DNA of 44,270 bases from an uncultured Eubacterium sp. (GTDB taxonomy: Bacteria; Bacillota; Clostridia; Lachnospirales; Lachnospiraceae), in contig NZ_CALGRE010000009.1 in the NCBI RefSeq assembly GCF_937958975.1, forward strand, positions 1 through 44,270, in the 5' to 3' direction. The position numbers and the translations under genes were made by a program. Positions within the stretch are counted from its first letter, which is position 1. Every line of letters begins with the position of its first letter. Under the pieces are notes generated by a model. It was not told the DNA's origin and did not search any database. It saw nothing but the letters and a program-made list of their open reading frames with translations. This document shows positions 1 to 9,395 of the stretch, in pieces.

Positions 1-27
1 GAGTTCTGACGTGTGCTCTTCCGATCT
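1..27. other. Illumina adapter remnant at left contig end
   Basis: These bases match the TruSeq read-2 adapter (it ends GTGTGCTCTTCCGATCT), with one apparent mismatch near the start. It is sequencing-library DNA, not biology. Genuine sequence begins at about base 28, inside the CRISPR array. Confidence 0.95.
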
Positions 28-61
28 GTGGTTCTATTTCTTGTATTTTGCTTGTTCCAAT

Positions 62-1527
62 CTTTAAATTCCACTTTGGTTCTATTAATATCTGCATCAC
101 TAAATCCCATCAATCTCCAACATTCTATCTTTAAATTCCACTTTGGTTCTATTAATATAAATATATCTTAACTGTATCTTTATTATACACCTATCTTTAA
201 ATTCCACTTTGGTTCTATTAATATTAGGTAATGATGAATTTGTGAACAATGGGGATAACTTTAAATTCCACTTTGGTTCTATTAATATCCCACCAACTCG
301 TTAAATATATCTTTATACACCTATCTTTAAATTCCACTTTGGTTCTATTAATATTATCCTCCCAACTGCCGTTTTTCCGTTGTACTATATCTTTAAATTC
401 CACTTTGGTTCTATTAATATAATGCTTGTAATAATTGAATTTCATTAATAGTTACTCTTTAAATTCCACTTTGGTTCTATTAATATTATTTCTAGAAAAT
501 TCTTGTGCAACAATGATATACTTTAAATTCCACTTTGGTTCTATTAATATCGATATCTATAATGTTCATATGATTCCTCCTATCTTCTTTAAATTCCACT
601 TTGGTTCTATTAATATAAAGCTGACAAATCAGGAAAAGCGTTTGCACTGTTCTTTAAATTCCACTTTGGTTCTATTAATATATTCCAATTATATTATCTA
701 ATGAACTTTTTACAGTCTTTAAATTCCACTTTGGTTCTATTAATATGATTGGTCTACATACATATCCGGAAAATTTTGAAATCTTTAAATTCCACTTTGG
801 TTCTATTAATATCTTTTCCAACTTGTAACAAATTATTTTTTGTTGCTTCCTTTAAATTCCACTTTGGTTCTATTAATATTTAAACTCACGTCTTACATAG
901 CCCGTGTTTGTGAGCTTTAAATTCCACTTTGGTTCTATTAATATTATTTTGGATTTATTATTTTATGTAAACCGTTTGTCTTTAAATTCCACTTTGGTTC
1001 TATTAATATTAAAGAAAATATTTATAATTTGTTTTATATAAATCCTTTAAATTCCACTTTGGTTCTATTAATATTTTTTTTACACCTGTATGATATTACT
1101 GAAACTTTCTTTAAATTCCACTTTGGTTCTATTAATATTCAGGAACAATGTGATAACTTCCCCTCTTTCTTCCCTTTAAATTCCACTTTGGTTCTATTAA
1201 TATCGGTGCTATTTTTTTAATTTTTACAAACAGAAAGCTTTAAATTCCACTTTGGTTCTATTAATATACCACTTTTTTGCCTGCATATTGATTTAATTTT
1301 TCCTTTAAATTCCACTTTGGTTCTATTAATATATTTCTCATTTACTTCCAATGTTAATAGCATACTACGCTTTAAATTCCACTTTGGTTCTATTAATATA
1401 CAAAAAATTAAAAAAATCTTGTGTTTTTGACAACTTTAAATTCCACTTTGGTTCTATTAATATTATAACTAAAACTATTATAAAAATTTATTGCACTCTT
1501 TAAATTCCACTTTGGTTCTATTAATAT
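62..1527 (-). CRISPR. CRISPR array, 23 repeats, type I-B
   Basis: Twenty-three identical 30-bp repeats (plus strand CTTTAAATTCC...CTATTAATAT) start at 62, 129, 195, 259, 325, 391, 457, 521, 587, 652, 717, 783, 850, 915, 980, 1045, 1109, 1174, 1238, 1303, 1370, 1434 and 1498. They separate 22 spacers of 34-37 bp; bases 28-61 are a further spacer cut by the adapter. Read on the minus strand the repeat ends GGAATTTAAAG, like the ATTGAAAC-type 3' handle of I-B repeats, so crRNA is probably made from the minus strand, in line with the cas operon and with the leader at 1528-1712. The newest spacer should be 1464-1497. No repeat is degenerate, even at the leader-distal side, so the true end of the array is missing. 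Confidence 0.97.
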
Positions 1528-1712
1528 CCGTCGTCTTAAAAACACCATATTTACTAACTTTTAACGGCACATTTTGTCTACCCCAACATAATTATAGCAA
1601 CTTAGAATATTTTTATCTACTATTTAACAACAAAATAACGTCTTTGCCCGACAAATAAAGGCATTGTCGACATAGGTACTTTTTCACCTTACCATAGGTC
1701 GACAAGATATTC
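1528..1712 (-). promoter_or_regulatory. CRISPR leader
   Basis: This AT-rich non-coding stretch between the cas2 stop and the first repeat holds the array promoter. It also carries a repeated motif near the cas2 end: GTCGACATAGG at about 1667-1677 and CCATAGGTCGAC at about 1693-1704. Such short repeats could be spacer-integration anchoring motifs, but that is inference. The position next to cas2 and on the repeat side expected for transcription supports the leader call. Confidence 0.8.
1591..1619 (-). promoter_or_regulatory. Pre-crRNA promoter
   Basis: On the minus strand, TAGATA (1614-1619) and TATAAT (1591-1596) are separated by 17 bp. Transcription would start near 1584, about 57 nt before the first repeat. 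The -10 is perfect and the -35 matches four of six bases. Confidence 0.65.
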
Positions 1713-1991
1713 TTAAAGAAATCTGGATGTCTTATCATCTTCAATTCCCCAGAACATTTTTGTCAGCCATTTCGAATCCCGACTTTTAAATACAATCACA
1801 GAATCTTCATTCTTTCGTACATGTTTTGAAAGCTCTACCTTTAACTGCATTAAATTTCCTTCCGTAATTTCGCCTTCAAAAACAGAATTTTGTATATGCG
1901 TCAGATACTTTTTACAAATTTTATGCACTCTGGGCAAATTTCTTTTTCCCTGCTCATCAACTTTTATATCATAAACTAAAATTACATACAT
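1713..1991 (-). CDS. cas2: CRISPR-associated endoribonuclease Cas2
   Basis: This 92-residue protein has the Cas2 opening (MYVILVYDIK) with the conserved Asp at residue 8 at the end of the first beta strand, in a ferredoxin-like fold. Cas2 dimers bridge two Cas1 dimers in the spacer-integration complex; the Asp is needed for nuclease activity but usually not for integration. It is the last gene of the cas operon, 4 bp after cas1 and next to the leader, as expected for an adaptation module. Length is normal for the family. Confidence 0.95.
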   Translation of the reverse strand: MYVILVYDIKVDEQGKRNLPRVHKICKKYLTHIQNSVFEGEITEGNLMQLKVELSKHVRKNEDSVIVFKSRDSKWLTKMFWGIEDDKTSRFL

Positions 1992-1995
1992 TTAA

Positions 1996-2988
1996 CTACC
2001 ACCATATCTCAAATCCACAATACTCTTTTTCTCCCAATAAGTGTTTCACCAATTTATACGCTTCTAATCGTATTAAATATTGATATGACACATTTCTTCC
2101 CAACTCCTTATGCATAATCGTCCTGCTCATACATGAGTCGATTTCCTGCATAATAATTTGTGATGCCTTTTTTGTAAGGTGCAGATAATTGAGTTCTTTT
2201 TCAAAACTCTTCTCGGTTATTTGTTTCCGATTTAATAACGAAAAAATAACTCTATCACCAATAAGTGGTTTAAAAATCTCTGCCAAATCTAAGCACAACG
2301 AAAATCTTCTACTCCCCGGCTCATGCAAGTAACTAATTGTCGGGTTTAGCTGCGTATGATATATCTCTGTCAATACTTTAGAATAAATAATTGTGTTTAC
2401 AAAAGAAATCAATGTATTAATCATATTATCCGGCGGATGCATCACCCTTTTATCAAACTCAATCTCCTGGTCAATAATAATATTCCATGCTGAATAGTAA
2501 CTCCTTCTTATATTTCCCTCTACTCCCATCAATTCTGAAACACTCGACGTTGCATCAATTTGTCTTCTATACTCAGAAATCTGCTCCATTTGCTCTGCCA
2601 CATCTTTTCCACGACCATTATAATACCTAAGATTTCTATAAATGTTTGCAGAAGCTGCCTGTATAAATTTCTTTGCCAACACCAGTCTTTTTTCTCCGTC
2701 TGTGTAATGTCCAACCTGCCTTACAAGAAGTTGTCCGGACAACAATTTCTCCTTCGGATAAAAACTTCCGGTATAGAAACTATAGTAATTAAAAAAGTGA
2801 AGCACAATTCCATTTTGGGAAATAATATTTAAAAAACTGCTATTTAACGTGATTTCCGACATAAAATATATTTCTTCAATATTTTCTATTGGCAAATCCT
2901 TTGCAATGCCTTCCTCATTTGTAAATCTCAATGTATTATCTTTTCTGCAAATCTGCCCCATAGAAAAAATATAATAGCTCCCCTTCAT
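1996..2988 (-). CDS. cas1: CRISPR integrase Cas1 (type I-B)
   Basis: Cas1 is the metal-dependent integrase that inserts new spacers at the leader end. With the start at 2988 it has 330 residues, the usual I-B length. The predicted metal ligands are present: E157 (in MGVEGNIR), H222 (LHEPGSRRF) and E237 (DLAEIFKP). I chose the ATG at 2988 rather than the one at 3006 because GGAGGAG lies just upstream of the inner ATG and inside the longer reading frame. It sits between cas4 and cas2; Cas4 helps Cas1-Cas2 choose and trim protospacers with the correct PAM. Confidence 0.95.
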   Translation of the reverse strand: MKGSYYIFSMGQICRKDNTLRFTNEEGIAKDLPIENIEEIYFMSEITLNSSFLNIISQNGIVLHFFNYYSFYTGSFYPKEKLLSGQLLVRQVGHYTDGEKRLVLAKKFIQAASANIYRNLRYYNGRGKDVAEQMEQISEYRRQIDATSSVSELMGVEGNIRRSYYSAWNIIIDQEIEFDKRVMHPPDNMINTLISFVNTIIYSKVLTEIYHTQLNPTISYLHEPGSRRFSLCLDLAEIFKPLIGDRVIFSLLNRKQITEKSFEKELNYLHLTKKASQIIMQEIDSCMSRTIMHKELGRNVSYQYLIRLEAYKLVKHLLGEKEYCGFEIWW

Positions 2989-3060
2989 CTTTCTCCTCCA
3001 ATCCATATGTACGAAAAATCATAAATTGCCCAAATAAAAATTATTTATTAATACGATTCT

Positions 3061-3570
3061 TTAAATAAAACACAAATCATAATAAGCACATGCTTTGCAA
3101 ATATTTTTCTTTTCATCCCTATTGGATATCGGAAGATTAACAATACACTTTATATCTTCAATAACCCGCTCAAGCACAGCCTCGTCCTCGTCATTCAATG
3201 TTACCTTTATATTTCTCTTTAACAGAGGATAATCTATAATTCCCTCTATTCCTTCCACGCCTCTCTGCTTGAGATAATAAAGATAGTATTTTACCTGCCA
3301 GATTCCTGCTTCTTCAATTTTCCTGCTCTTTTTCACTTCGTGCAACACCTTAAAATCATGTATAAAATCAATGTTAATCGTACCATCGATTTCAATATGT
3401 TTATTCTCATTTGCATAAGAGCTTTCATCTAAAATCTTTCCCAGTTTAACATTTTCATTATTTTGCTCCATGGAAACCTGATGGCAAAAATACCACAATT
3501 TCCTCTTGCATACAAAATAATAATATATCATCATTCCTGATATATTTTTTGTACTATACTCACTAATCAA
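3061..3570 (-). CDS. cas4: CRISPR-associated exonuclease Cas4
   Basis: This is a RecB-family nuclease with a Fe-S cluster that processes pre-spacers. Four cysteines fit the cluster: C21 (VCKRKLW) and the C-terminal set C158, C161 and C167 (CKACAYYDLC). Nuclease motifs are visible as GTINIDF (Asp), the EVKKS segment and the QVKYYLYYL (QxxxY-like) segment. I propose a TTG start at 3568-3570, 7 nt after a strong GGAGGT, overlapping the cas3 stop by 8 bp. The longer frame from 3606 lies within cas3 and puts the ribosome site inside the protein. The first in-frame ATG (3534) has its AGGA only 2 nt away. Length is 169 residues. Confidence 0.88.
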   Translation of the reverse strand: MISEYSTKNISGMMIYYYFVCKRKLWYFCHQVSMEQNNENVKLGKILDESSYANENKHIEIDGTINIDFIHDFKVLHEVKKSRKIEEAGIWQVKYYLYYLKQRGVEGIEGIIDYPLLKRNIKVTLNDEDEAVLERVIEDIKCIVNLPISNRDEKKNICKACAYYDLCFI

Positions 3571-5821
3571 TAAAAATACCTCCTTCTCGTAACCGTACTT
3601 CCTCAATAGATTTACTTTCTTTACGATTTTTTACAAAACCTAATTCCTTTGAATATTCACATTCGATAATCTCTATTGCATGATTTTTACCAAGGTTTAT
3701 TTTTTCTCCCTTTGACTCACATTGTTTTTTCTCATATTCCTGAATACTCAGACAAAATTCCTTCAATTTCGATATCAGAGAAATTCTCTCAAAAGCAACT
3801 GTTCTACTGTTATTTAACCTTTCTCTAACGTCATCAATTTCTTCCTGATATAACTTGTAGACCGAATACGGTATAACATCCACCGTCAAAATATCCCTCA
3901 ATTTCACTTTTGTATCATGTTCATATGGAAGATTTTCCGAAATAACCCGCTTATCATAATAATAATTTTTTGCATAATCTGTCTCTTTTATTTTATCTAC
4001 ACTGAAATATACATCTATAATTTCCTTCTTTTCTTTCTCCGTGATAATCCCTTGTCTGTCTTGCAAAGCGATTTTAGATAATTTATACATATCTGACTTC
4101 TCAATATATGTCTTAACACTTCCCCTCGGATTCAAATACACAAAACAATTTGTTTCATATTGATACCACTCCTTAGCACCTTTCCTGTTGCATCTTCCCA
4201 TACGTTGAAATAAAGAAAAAACATCATTCAACTCAGTAAACAGATAATCAAAATCAATATCCAGACTCGCTTCTACCAAAGAGGTGCTAATCCATATTTC
4301 CTGCTTTTTATTTAAAATTTTATTGCTATTCCCAGAAAAAGTTTTACCACATTCTAAAATTTCCTCTTCCTTTTTCTTTCTATCTCTTCCTATAAATTTA
4401 CTATGGAGTAGATTCACATTTAAATCTGACAATTCTTCATAAATACTTTGTGCATTCTCAATTGAGTTGCACACCACAAGTATTTTTGCATTCTTATTAC
4501 TCTCTATTAATTCTAAGTATTTTTGTCTAACATCTTGACTGTCAATTATTTTATCCAAAACTTCCACATTATGTCTTGTAATGCCTTGTTCAGAATAATC
4601 ATTCTTTACATAATCACCACCCAAAGCGTTTTCTAATTCCTTCTCCACAAACGGCGGCAACGTTGCTGTCAAAACAGCTATCTTTCCGCCAACCTCATGG
4701 ATTCTTTCAATGCCATAAATCAAAAATGCCAATAGAGCTGTATCATACATCTGTATCTCATCGATAACAATCTTTGCATAAGATAATTGCGACAATTTAT
4801 ATTCATAACCCGGATATTGAAACACAAAATCAAATAACTGGTCCATTGTGGATATTGTTATTGGTAATGCCATCTGACCGGTACATTCCATATAGTTTTG
4901 TACGTTATCAACTTCTCTATCATCATTTAGATAGTAAGCCTTCATATCACTATGTAACAGACCCAATCTTTCCTCAATTTTTTCATTATTTAAAATATCT
5001 TCTGCAACTCTTTCATACATAGCGTTAATTGCAGTTCTCAACGGCAACACAAAAAATCCTTTATGATTTTCTATCCACCATAATCCTGCTTCCGTTTTTC
5101 CCATTCCGGTAGGCGCAGTAACTATCAGATTATCATTCGAATGTTCCATACAAAATTTCTGTAAATCGTTCCAATCCGCATTTCTATTTTTTTGTATCCA
5201 TCCATATCGTAGTTCTTCGAGTTTCATTTTCATAAAGTCATTTTTAAACTCTGACTGTATCCCCGCACTCGCACTATAATCACACTTATGTAGCAATCCT
5301 TTCACTATAATAGCTTTTCGATTTTTGTTATGAATTAAATCATTTATTTTTCGTATTGTTATCCAATTATTCAGCTTTGACAAATTTGTAGCATATGGTT
5401 CATATATTTTCATGCTGTCCTCAATAATATCAGCTTTTTCCTCCAATATTCCTGCCAAATCGTCCCTTAATTTATGATGATAAATAATAGACATCAATAC
5501 AATATAATAGTCCTCTTTATTTTCAAAATATTCCTTATCCAAAAATAACATTGATAAAATATTATGGGGAACTTCTTTTTCCCCATTATATTTTGTCTTA
5601 TTCTCAATCCTTTTTTGAAATCCGGCATTCAGTTTTCCATAATCGTGATATTCACATGCAACATTTAATAACGAATATATTTCATCATTTATATATCCGT
5701 AACTTCTCAGCCTCTTTGCTTCTGTTTTGAGTTTATCTGTATGTGTTCTTATGCTTTCATCCGGCTTTGCCAGCTTTGTTTTTAAATCATTTTGTAGCCT
5801 GATATCTTTTTCTATTTTCAT
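3563..5821 (-). CDS. cas3: CRISPR helicase-nuclease Cas3
   Basis: This is the effector nuclease-helicase recruited by Cascade to degrade target DNA, 752 residues from the ATG at 5821. An N-terminal HD nuclease domain shows H59-D60 (YHDYGK), H86, H115-H116 and D181. The SF2 helicase follows: Walker A around 235-243 (TAPTGMGKTEA), DEIQ box at 354-357, TATLPP at 385-390, then TSLVEASLDID and the QRMGRCNR motif VI. A GTG start at 5863 is possible, but GGAGG lies at 5835-5839, inside that extension. Its 13-nt distance to the ATG is somewhat long, so the start is moderately sure. The gene follows cas5 after 80 bp without a visible hairpin. Confidence 0.95.
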   Translation of the reverse strand: MKIEKDIRLQNDLKTKLAKPDESIRTHTDKLKTEAKRLRSYGYINDEIYSLLNVACEYHDYGKLNAGFQKRIENKTKYNGEKEVPHNILSMLFLDKEYFENKEDYYIVLMSIIYHHKLRDDLAGILEEKADIIEDSMKIYEPYATNLSKLNNWITIRKINDLIHNKNRKAIIVKGLLHKCDYSASAGIQSEFKNDFMKMKLEELRYGWIQKNRNADWNDLQKFCMEHSNDNLIVTAPTGMGKTEAGLWWIENHKGFFVLPLRTAINAMYERVAEDILNNEKIEERLGLLHSDMKAYYLNDDREVDNVQNYMECTGQMALPITISTMDQLFDFVFQYPGYEYKLSQLSYAKIVIDEIQMYDTALLAFLIYGIERIHEVGGKIAVLTATLPPFVEKELENALGGDYVKNDYSEQGITRHNVEVLDKIIDSQDVRQKYLELIESNKNAKILVVCNSIENAQSIYEELSDLNVNLLHSKFIGRDRKKKEEEILECGKTFSGNSNKILNKKQEIWISTSLVEASLDIDFDYLFTELNDVFSLFQRMGRCNRKGAKEWYQYETNCFVYLNPRGSVKTYIEKSDMYKLSKIALQDRQGIITEKEKKEIIDVYFSVDKIKETDYAKNYYYDKRVISENLPYEHDTKVKLRDILTVDVIPYSVYKLYQEEIDDVRERLNNSRTVAFERISLISKLKEFCLSIQEYEKKQCESKGEKINLGKNHAIEIIECEYSKELGFVKNRKESKSIEEVRLREGGIFID

Positions 5822-5901
5822 ATAATCGAATTTTCCTCCAATATAAGAGTAAGACCACCACACAAAATAAGTAACAAACTTTTTGTATGATGGTCAATCT
5901 T

Positions 5902-6999
5902 TTACAGTAAATTTACAATGTAATACTTTTCATCATTGAACCTGTCTATAAAAACATTATCTGCCTCATTCATAATTTGAAAATTAGATGTATAGATGAC
6001 ACTTTTCTTCTCGAATACTCTTTTGTTATCTTTAATCTCATAATTCTTGTTCAGTGAATATCTCGTGCCATATATGCGCATTCCCACACCAAGAGCTCCA
6101 CTTGGAATAATCTCATCTCTCAGAAAAACTTTTGCATCAATATAGGCAGATTTCTCGCATTGATAATATTCCTCTCCATCTTCTTGTGCGGGATGAATAT
6201 CTACAATTTTACATTCCTGCACATCCACAAAATCTTCCCCTCTGCCCAAAGCAGTTAGATTTCCGATGTTATCTACAATATCATTCATAACCTCTTCCTG
6301 CGCATGTACATGTAAAATCAATTGCACATCTGTAAGAATTTCATAATACTTTGGTCCTCTGGTCAAAGTTCTAAATCTCGATATAGGAATCTGATAATTA
6401 TCCTGCTCATACTGTTTCAATTTTTCTTTTGCCTCTTTTTCTTTGCAGGATAATTCCTTTTCTTTTTGTTTGATTTCCTCTACCCTGCTTAGATTATCTT
6501 TGTTGCTTTCTTTTTCTTTTTTTAATATTTGTTTTTCTTTCTTTATACTATCCAGATACGGTTTCAGCTTTTCTGATTTTAATTTAGCAATCTCATCATA
6601 TGTGTCTTTTAATCGTCTGTATTCGTCCAACAATTCCTTGTTATAAACCTGTATTGTAATTCCTTTTCTAAAATCATTTCCCTGTGCCTTCTTCGCCTCT
6701 GCAACAATATCAAACGCATTTGACAACATGTCTGAATTTTTCATTTTTACCAGACATCCTCTGTCATTTTGTAAAGAATTTAAAAAGCAGCTATCATAAT
6801 ATACTCTCCGATTTAATCCACCATACTCTCCCTGAATACTGATATCCATAGGGTGGTGCTCCTGATATCTGCACGCTTTATGCAATGCCCCAATCACGGT
6901 AGAGAGTGGCGGAAGAGGGTAGGTCATCTTATTGTCAACTGTCTCCTCTCTTCTGTAATGTGCCATTCTTTGTGTCAACTTAATTCTTACAACTTTCAT
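5902..6999 (-). CDS. cas5: Cascade subunit Cas5 (type I-B) with coiled-coil insertion
   Basis: Cas5 binds the 5' handle of crRNA and joins Cas7 to Cas8. The N-terminus (VRIKLTQRMAHYRREET, then YPLPPLSTVIGAL) is the Cas5 RAMP fold, and the C-terminal half has the expected beta-rich pattern. Length is 365 residues, well above the roughly 240 usual for this group. The excess is a Lys/Glu-rich, probably coiled-coil segment at residues 121-201 (plus-strand 6397-6639) between TIQVYN and YQIPISRFRTLTRG. The start is 3 nt after the cas7 stop, with GGAG at the end of cas7, so the two are translationally linked. Confidence 0.9.
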   Translation of the reverse strand: MKVVRIKLTQRMAHYRREETVDNKMTYPLPPLSTVIGALHKACRYQEHHPMDISIQGEYGGLNRRVYYDSCFLNSLQNDRGCLVKMKNSDMLSNAFDIVAEAKKAQGNDFRKGITIQVYNKELLDEYRRLKDTYDEIAKLKSEKLKPYLDSIKKEKQILKKEKESNKDNLSRVEEIKQKEKELSCKEKEAKEKLKQYEQDNYQIPISRFRTLTRGPKYYEILTDVQLILHVHAQEEVMNDIVDNIGNLTALGRGEDFVDVQECKIVDIHPAQEDGEEYYQCEKSAYIDAKVFLRDEIIPSGALGVGMRIYGTRYSLNKNYEIKDNKRVFEKKSVIYTSNFQIMNEADNVFIDRFNDEKYYIVNLL

Positions 7000-7002
7000 A
7001 AG

Positions 7003-7881
7003 CTATACTCCGTAATATTCTTCCACATCCCTTTTTAAAGTCTCGAAAAATTTCGTAATAGATAATGGATTCAATTCTTTTTCAATATCATTCTCGTTCT
7101 CCAACACACCGCTTTCCAACAGTCCCACATAAAATCCTTTCGAAATTTTATCTTTTAAATCCTTGGTTATTATTAATTTCTGTCCTTTGACATTGACTAC
7201 ATTTTCAAAATAATGTGTTTTTCGGTCCGACAATCCACCTACCACAAAAATAGGCTCCGCATTATCCAGATTTCCTTTTACAACCAAGGATAAATTTTCA
7301 ATCGCATTTAATAATGAGGCTACTCTATCATTCTTTTCCGTGTTTTCTGCCTCCGCATCAAAATTCTCATCCTTGCCTACCATCTCCAAATCTATGGTCA
7401 TACTATATGTCTTCAATGATTTATCATACTCATATTGATAAGGCATCAACCCTACCTCTTTTGGGTTTTGCTGTACATTTAAGCCATTTGCCTTTGCATG
7501 AGCCGAAGCAAGGTAAAGGTTGTTATGGAACCTTGTCTCATTAATAAAACTCTCACAGGCAATCGCATCTGTTAAATAAAAAGAACTGTTTCTGACATAT
7601 GTAGTTCCCTGTGTGGACATATATCCACCTTCTAATGCTCTGCATGTCGCCGCATTCACATCCTTTGTAACGTACTTTTGCATAGCGCCATCTAACTGTG
7701 TCTGCAAGTCATCATATAATCCTGCCTGCACGCAGATTGCATTTTTCAAACTCTCTCTGCTTCTCATCGCATATACTTTTTGATTTTTAAACACTTTCTG
7801 CACACTCGAAATATTTCCTAATCCTTCCGAATAATTACTCGTCATATTTGCGACTACTGTTATTGTTAAAGCTTTATTCAT
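7003..7881 (-). CDS. cas7: Cascade backbone Cas7 (Cst2/DevR family)
   Basis: Cas7 forms the helical filament that coats the crRNA spacer. The start, MNKALTITVVANMTSNYSEG, and the later RNSSFYLTDAIACESF segment are typical of the Cst2/DevR type found in Tneap-type I-B systems. At 292 residues it has normal family length. AGGAGG lies just before the ATG. It sits between cas8 and cas5 with short gaps, as the subunit order of I-B operons predicts. The subtype label is from pattern recognition of the family, not from a search. Confidence 0.9.
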   Translation of the reverse strand: MNKALTITVVANMTSNYSEGLGNISSVQKVFKNQKVYAMRSRESLKNAICVQAGLYDDLQTQLDGAMQKYVTKDVNAATCRALEGGYMSTQGTTYVRNSSFYLTDAIACESFINETRFHNNLYLASAHAKANGLNVQQNPKEVGLMPYQYEYDKSLKTYSMTIDLEMVGKDENFDAEAENTEKNDRVASLLNAIENLSLVVKGNLDNAEPIFVVGGLSDRKTHYFENVVNVKGQKLIITKDLKDKISKGFYVGLLESGVLENENDIEKELNPLSITKFFETLKRDVEEYYGV

Positions 7882-7929
7882 TTCTAATTCCTCCTTGTAT
7901 TTCCTAGTTCTTTTGATAACTGTGTTCTA

Positions 7930-9393
7930 CTATTCTTTGTTTTCCATATATTTCTCCAGACCATTTGCAAATGCAAAAGCTAAGTTTTTATTTTGTTCCG
8001 GATTTTCAAAAAGTTTATACGCAAACGGCATAGAAACATTTGCATACCCGGATAATTGCAATATAATTTCACACACACGGTCATAATCGTGAAATACCAA
8101 TGCACTAATCAATTTCTGTCGATATGAACTCAACTTATTCTCCGGTATTGATTTCGCCACTACAAATGCACAATTTTTAGCATTTTTAATGTCCTCTGAT
8201 ATATTCTTTTTATTTTCCATTTTGTTTATCTCTCCTTTCCATTCCCAATCCAGCTCGATGAGAATATTTATAATTCCATGCAAATATAATCTGTTTACAT
8301 CATTATTTTCTTTTATTTTTAATAATTGCTCTATCAATTTTTCAAATCCTAAAGAATTGAGACAACAGTCAACGATTTCTTCCTGCACATCTAACCAATA
8401 ACTATCTGTTATTTTATACTGAAATTTTAAATCTCCGATTTGCTTATGCCTTCCGGCAAGCTTTTTTGTTATCTTTTCCATTGCTGAAATTGCAGATTTT
8501 CTGATGAACAGCGACTCATAATACTCCTTATCTCTTGCCTTAACAATAACCTCTACATCATGTTTCAGGAAATCAATAGAATCTGCAATCGTTTTTAACA
8601 GCGTAACTTTGATATTCTGTCGTTCTGAAAGATTATCCAATACCGCATTTATTTTATTGTAAGTCTGCATTAGCAAATGAATCGAATAATTATTATTTAT
8701 CATAACAGCGTCATAATTTTTCGTAAATCCAAAAGGTATGAAATCAAATTCCACACAATCTGTCGTAACCAATGTCTTCGTGTCAAAATTGTATGAAGTC
8801 GATTTACTCTTTCGATTTTTATCGACATTGAATCCTACCAATCTGCAATGGAGATTATTCTCTGAAAATAAGAGATTTATATTTGCAAAATTGCGATACA
8901 TACTGGTTTTATTTCTAAATGTCTCTTTTATAATTTCAAATCTGTTATTTTCTAATGCAGCAACTATATATTCTGCATTTGTTCCATCAAACTTAATTCC
9001 TTTGAATATCTTTTTTAAAATTGTATTTGCCTCGACTCCTGTCAATAGACCATTTACTTCTCTGATATCATCTTCTGTGAACGCTTCTTTTTGTAACTTT
9101 GTCCTCACTTTTATATGCTGCATATCCGAACCAAAAAATTCTTCTGCAAACAATAAATAATTTTCCTCTGTAATGTCTTCCCTGAGATAAGCAATACCTT
9201 CAAACCCCAACAGTTCTTCCGGTTTCTCAAACAGGTTACAATCTTCTGTCACTGTGAATATCTCATAATAGTCATGATATTCCTGTCCTAAAAAATCAAA
9301 ATATTGTTTTAATCCTATAATTGCTGCTGCGTACCTCCAATCAGTAGGGAACAAAATTGTGTCGTATCTATAGTCTTTTAGTTGTTTTTTCAC
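7930..9393 (-). CDS. cas8b: Cascade large subunit Cas8b (Cst1-like)
   Basis: In I-B systems this position holds the large subunit that recognises the PAM and recruits Cas3. The 487-residue protein starts YRYDTILFPTDWRYAAAIIGL, characteristic of the Cst1/Cas8b1 group; the rest is diverse, as usual for Cas8. The C-terminal 150 residues are helical, which may be a fused small subunit. The start is GTG at 9393, just after GGAGGT, 2 bp after cas6. The assignment rests on order between cas6 and cas7, size and the N-terminal pattern. Confidence 0.82.
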   Translation of the reverse strand: MKKQLKDYRYDTILFPTDWRYAAAIIGLKQYFDFLGQEYHDYYEIFTVTEDCNLFEKPEELLGFEGIAYLREDITEENYLLFAEEFFGSDMQHIKVRTKLQKEAFTEDDIREVNGLLTGVEANTILKKIFKGIKFDGTNAEYIVAALENNRFEIIKETFRNKTSMYRNFANINLLFSENNLHCRLVGFNVDKNRKSKSTSYNFDTKTLVTTDCVEFDFIPFGFTKNYDAVMINNNYSIHLLMQTYNKINAVLDNLSERQNIKVTLLKTIADSIDFLKHDVEVIVKARDKEYYESLFIRKSAISAMEKITKKLAGRHKQIGDLKFQYKITDSYWLDVQEEIVDCCLNSLGFEKLIEQLLKIKENNDVNRLYLHGIINILIELDWEWKGEINKMENKKNISEDIKNAKNCAFVVAKSIPENKLSSYRQKLISALVFHDYDRVCEIILQLSGYANVSMPFAYKLFENPEQNKNLAFAFANGLEKYMENKE

Positions 9394-9395
9394 CT

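Noticed and set aside
29..38. TGGTTCTATT near the left end resembling part of the CRISPR repeat
   Set aside because: Only 10 bases match and the spacing to the next repeat would be 18 bp, far from 34-37. Chance or an assembly effect is more likely.
224..1220. Open frames across the CRISPR array (224-445 minus, 435-701 plus, 1029-1220 plus)
   Set aside because: They translate the repeats (INRTKVEFK or STLVLLI units) and have no ribosome site; they are a by-product of the array.
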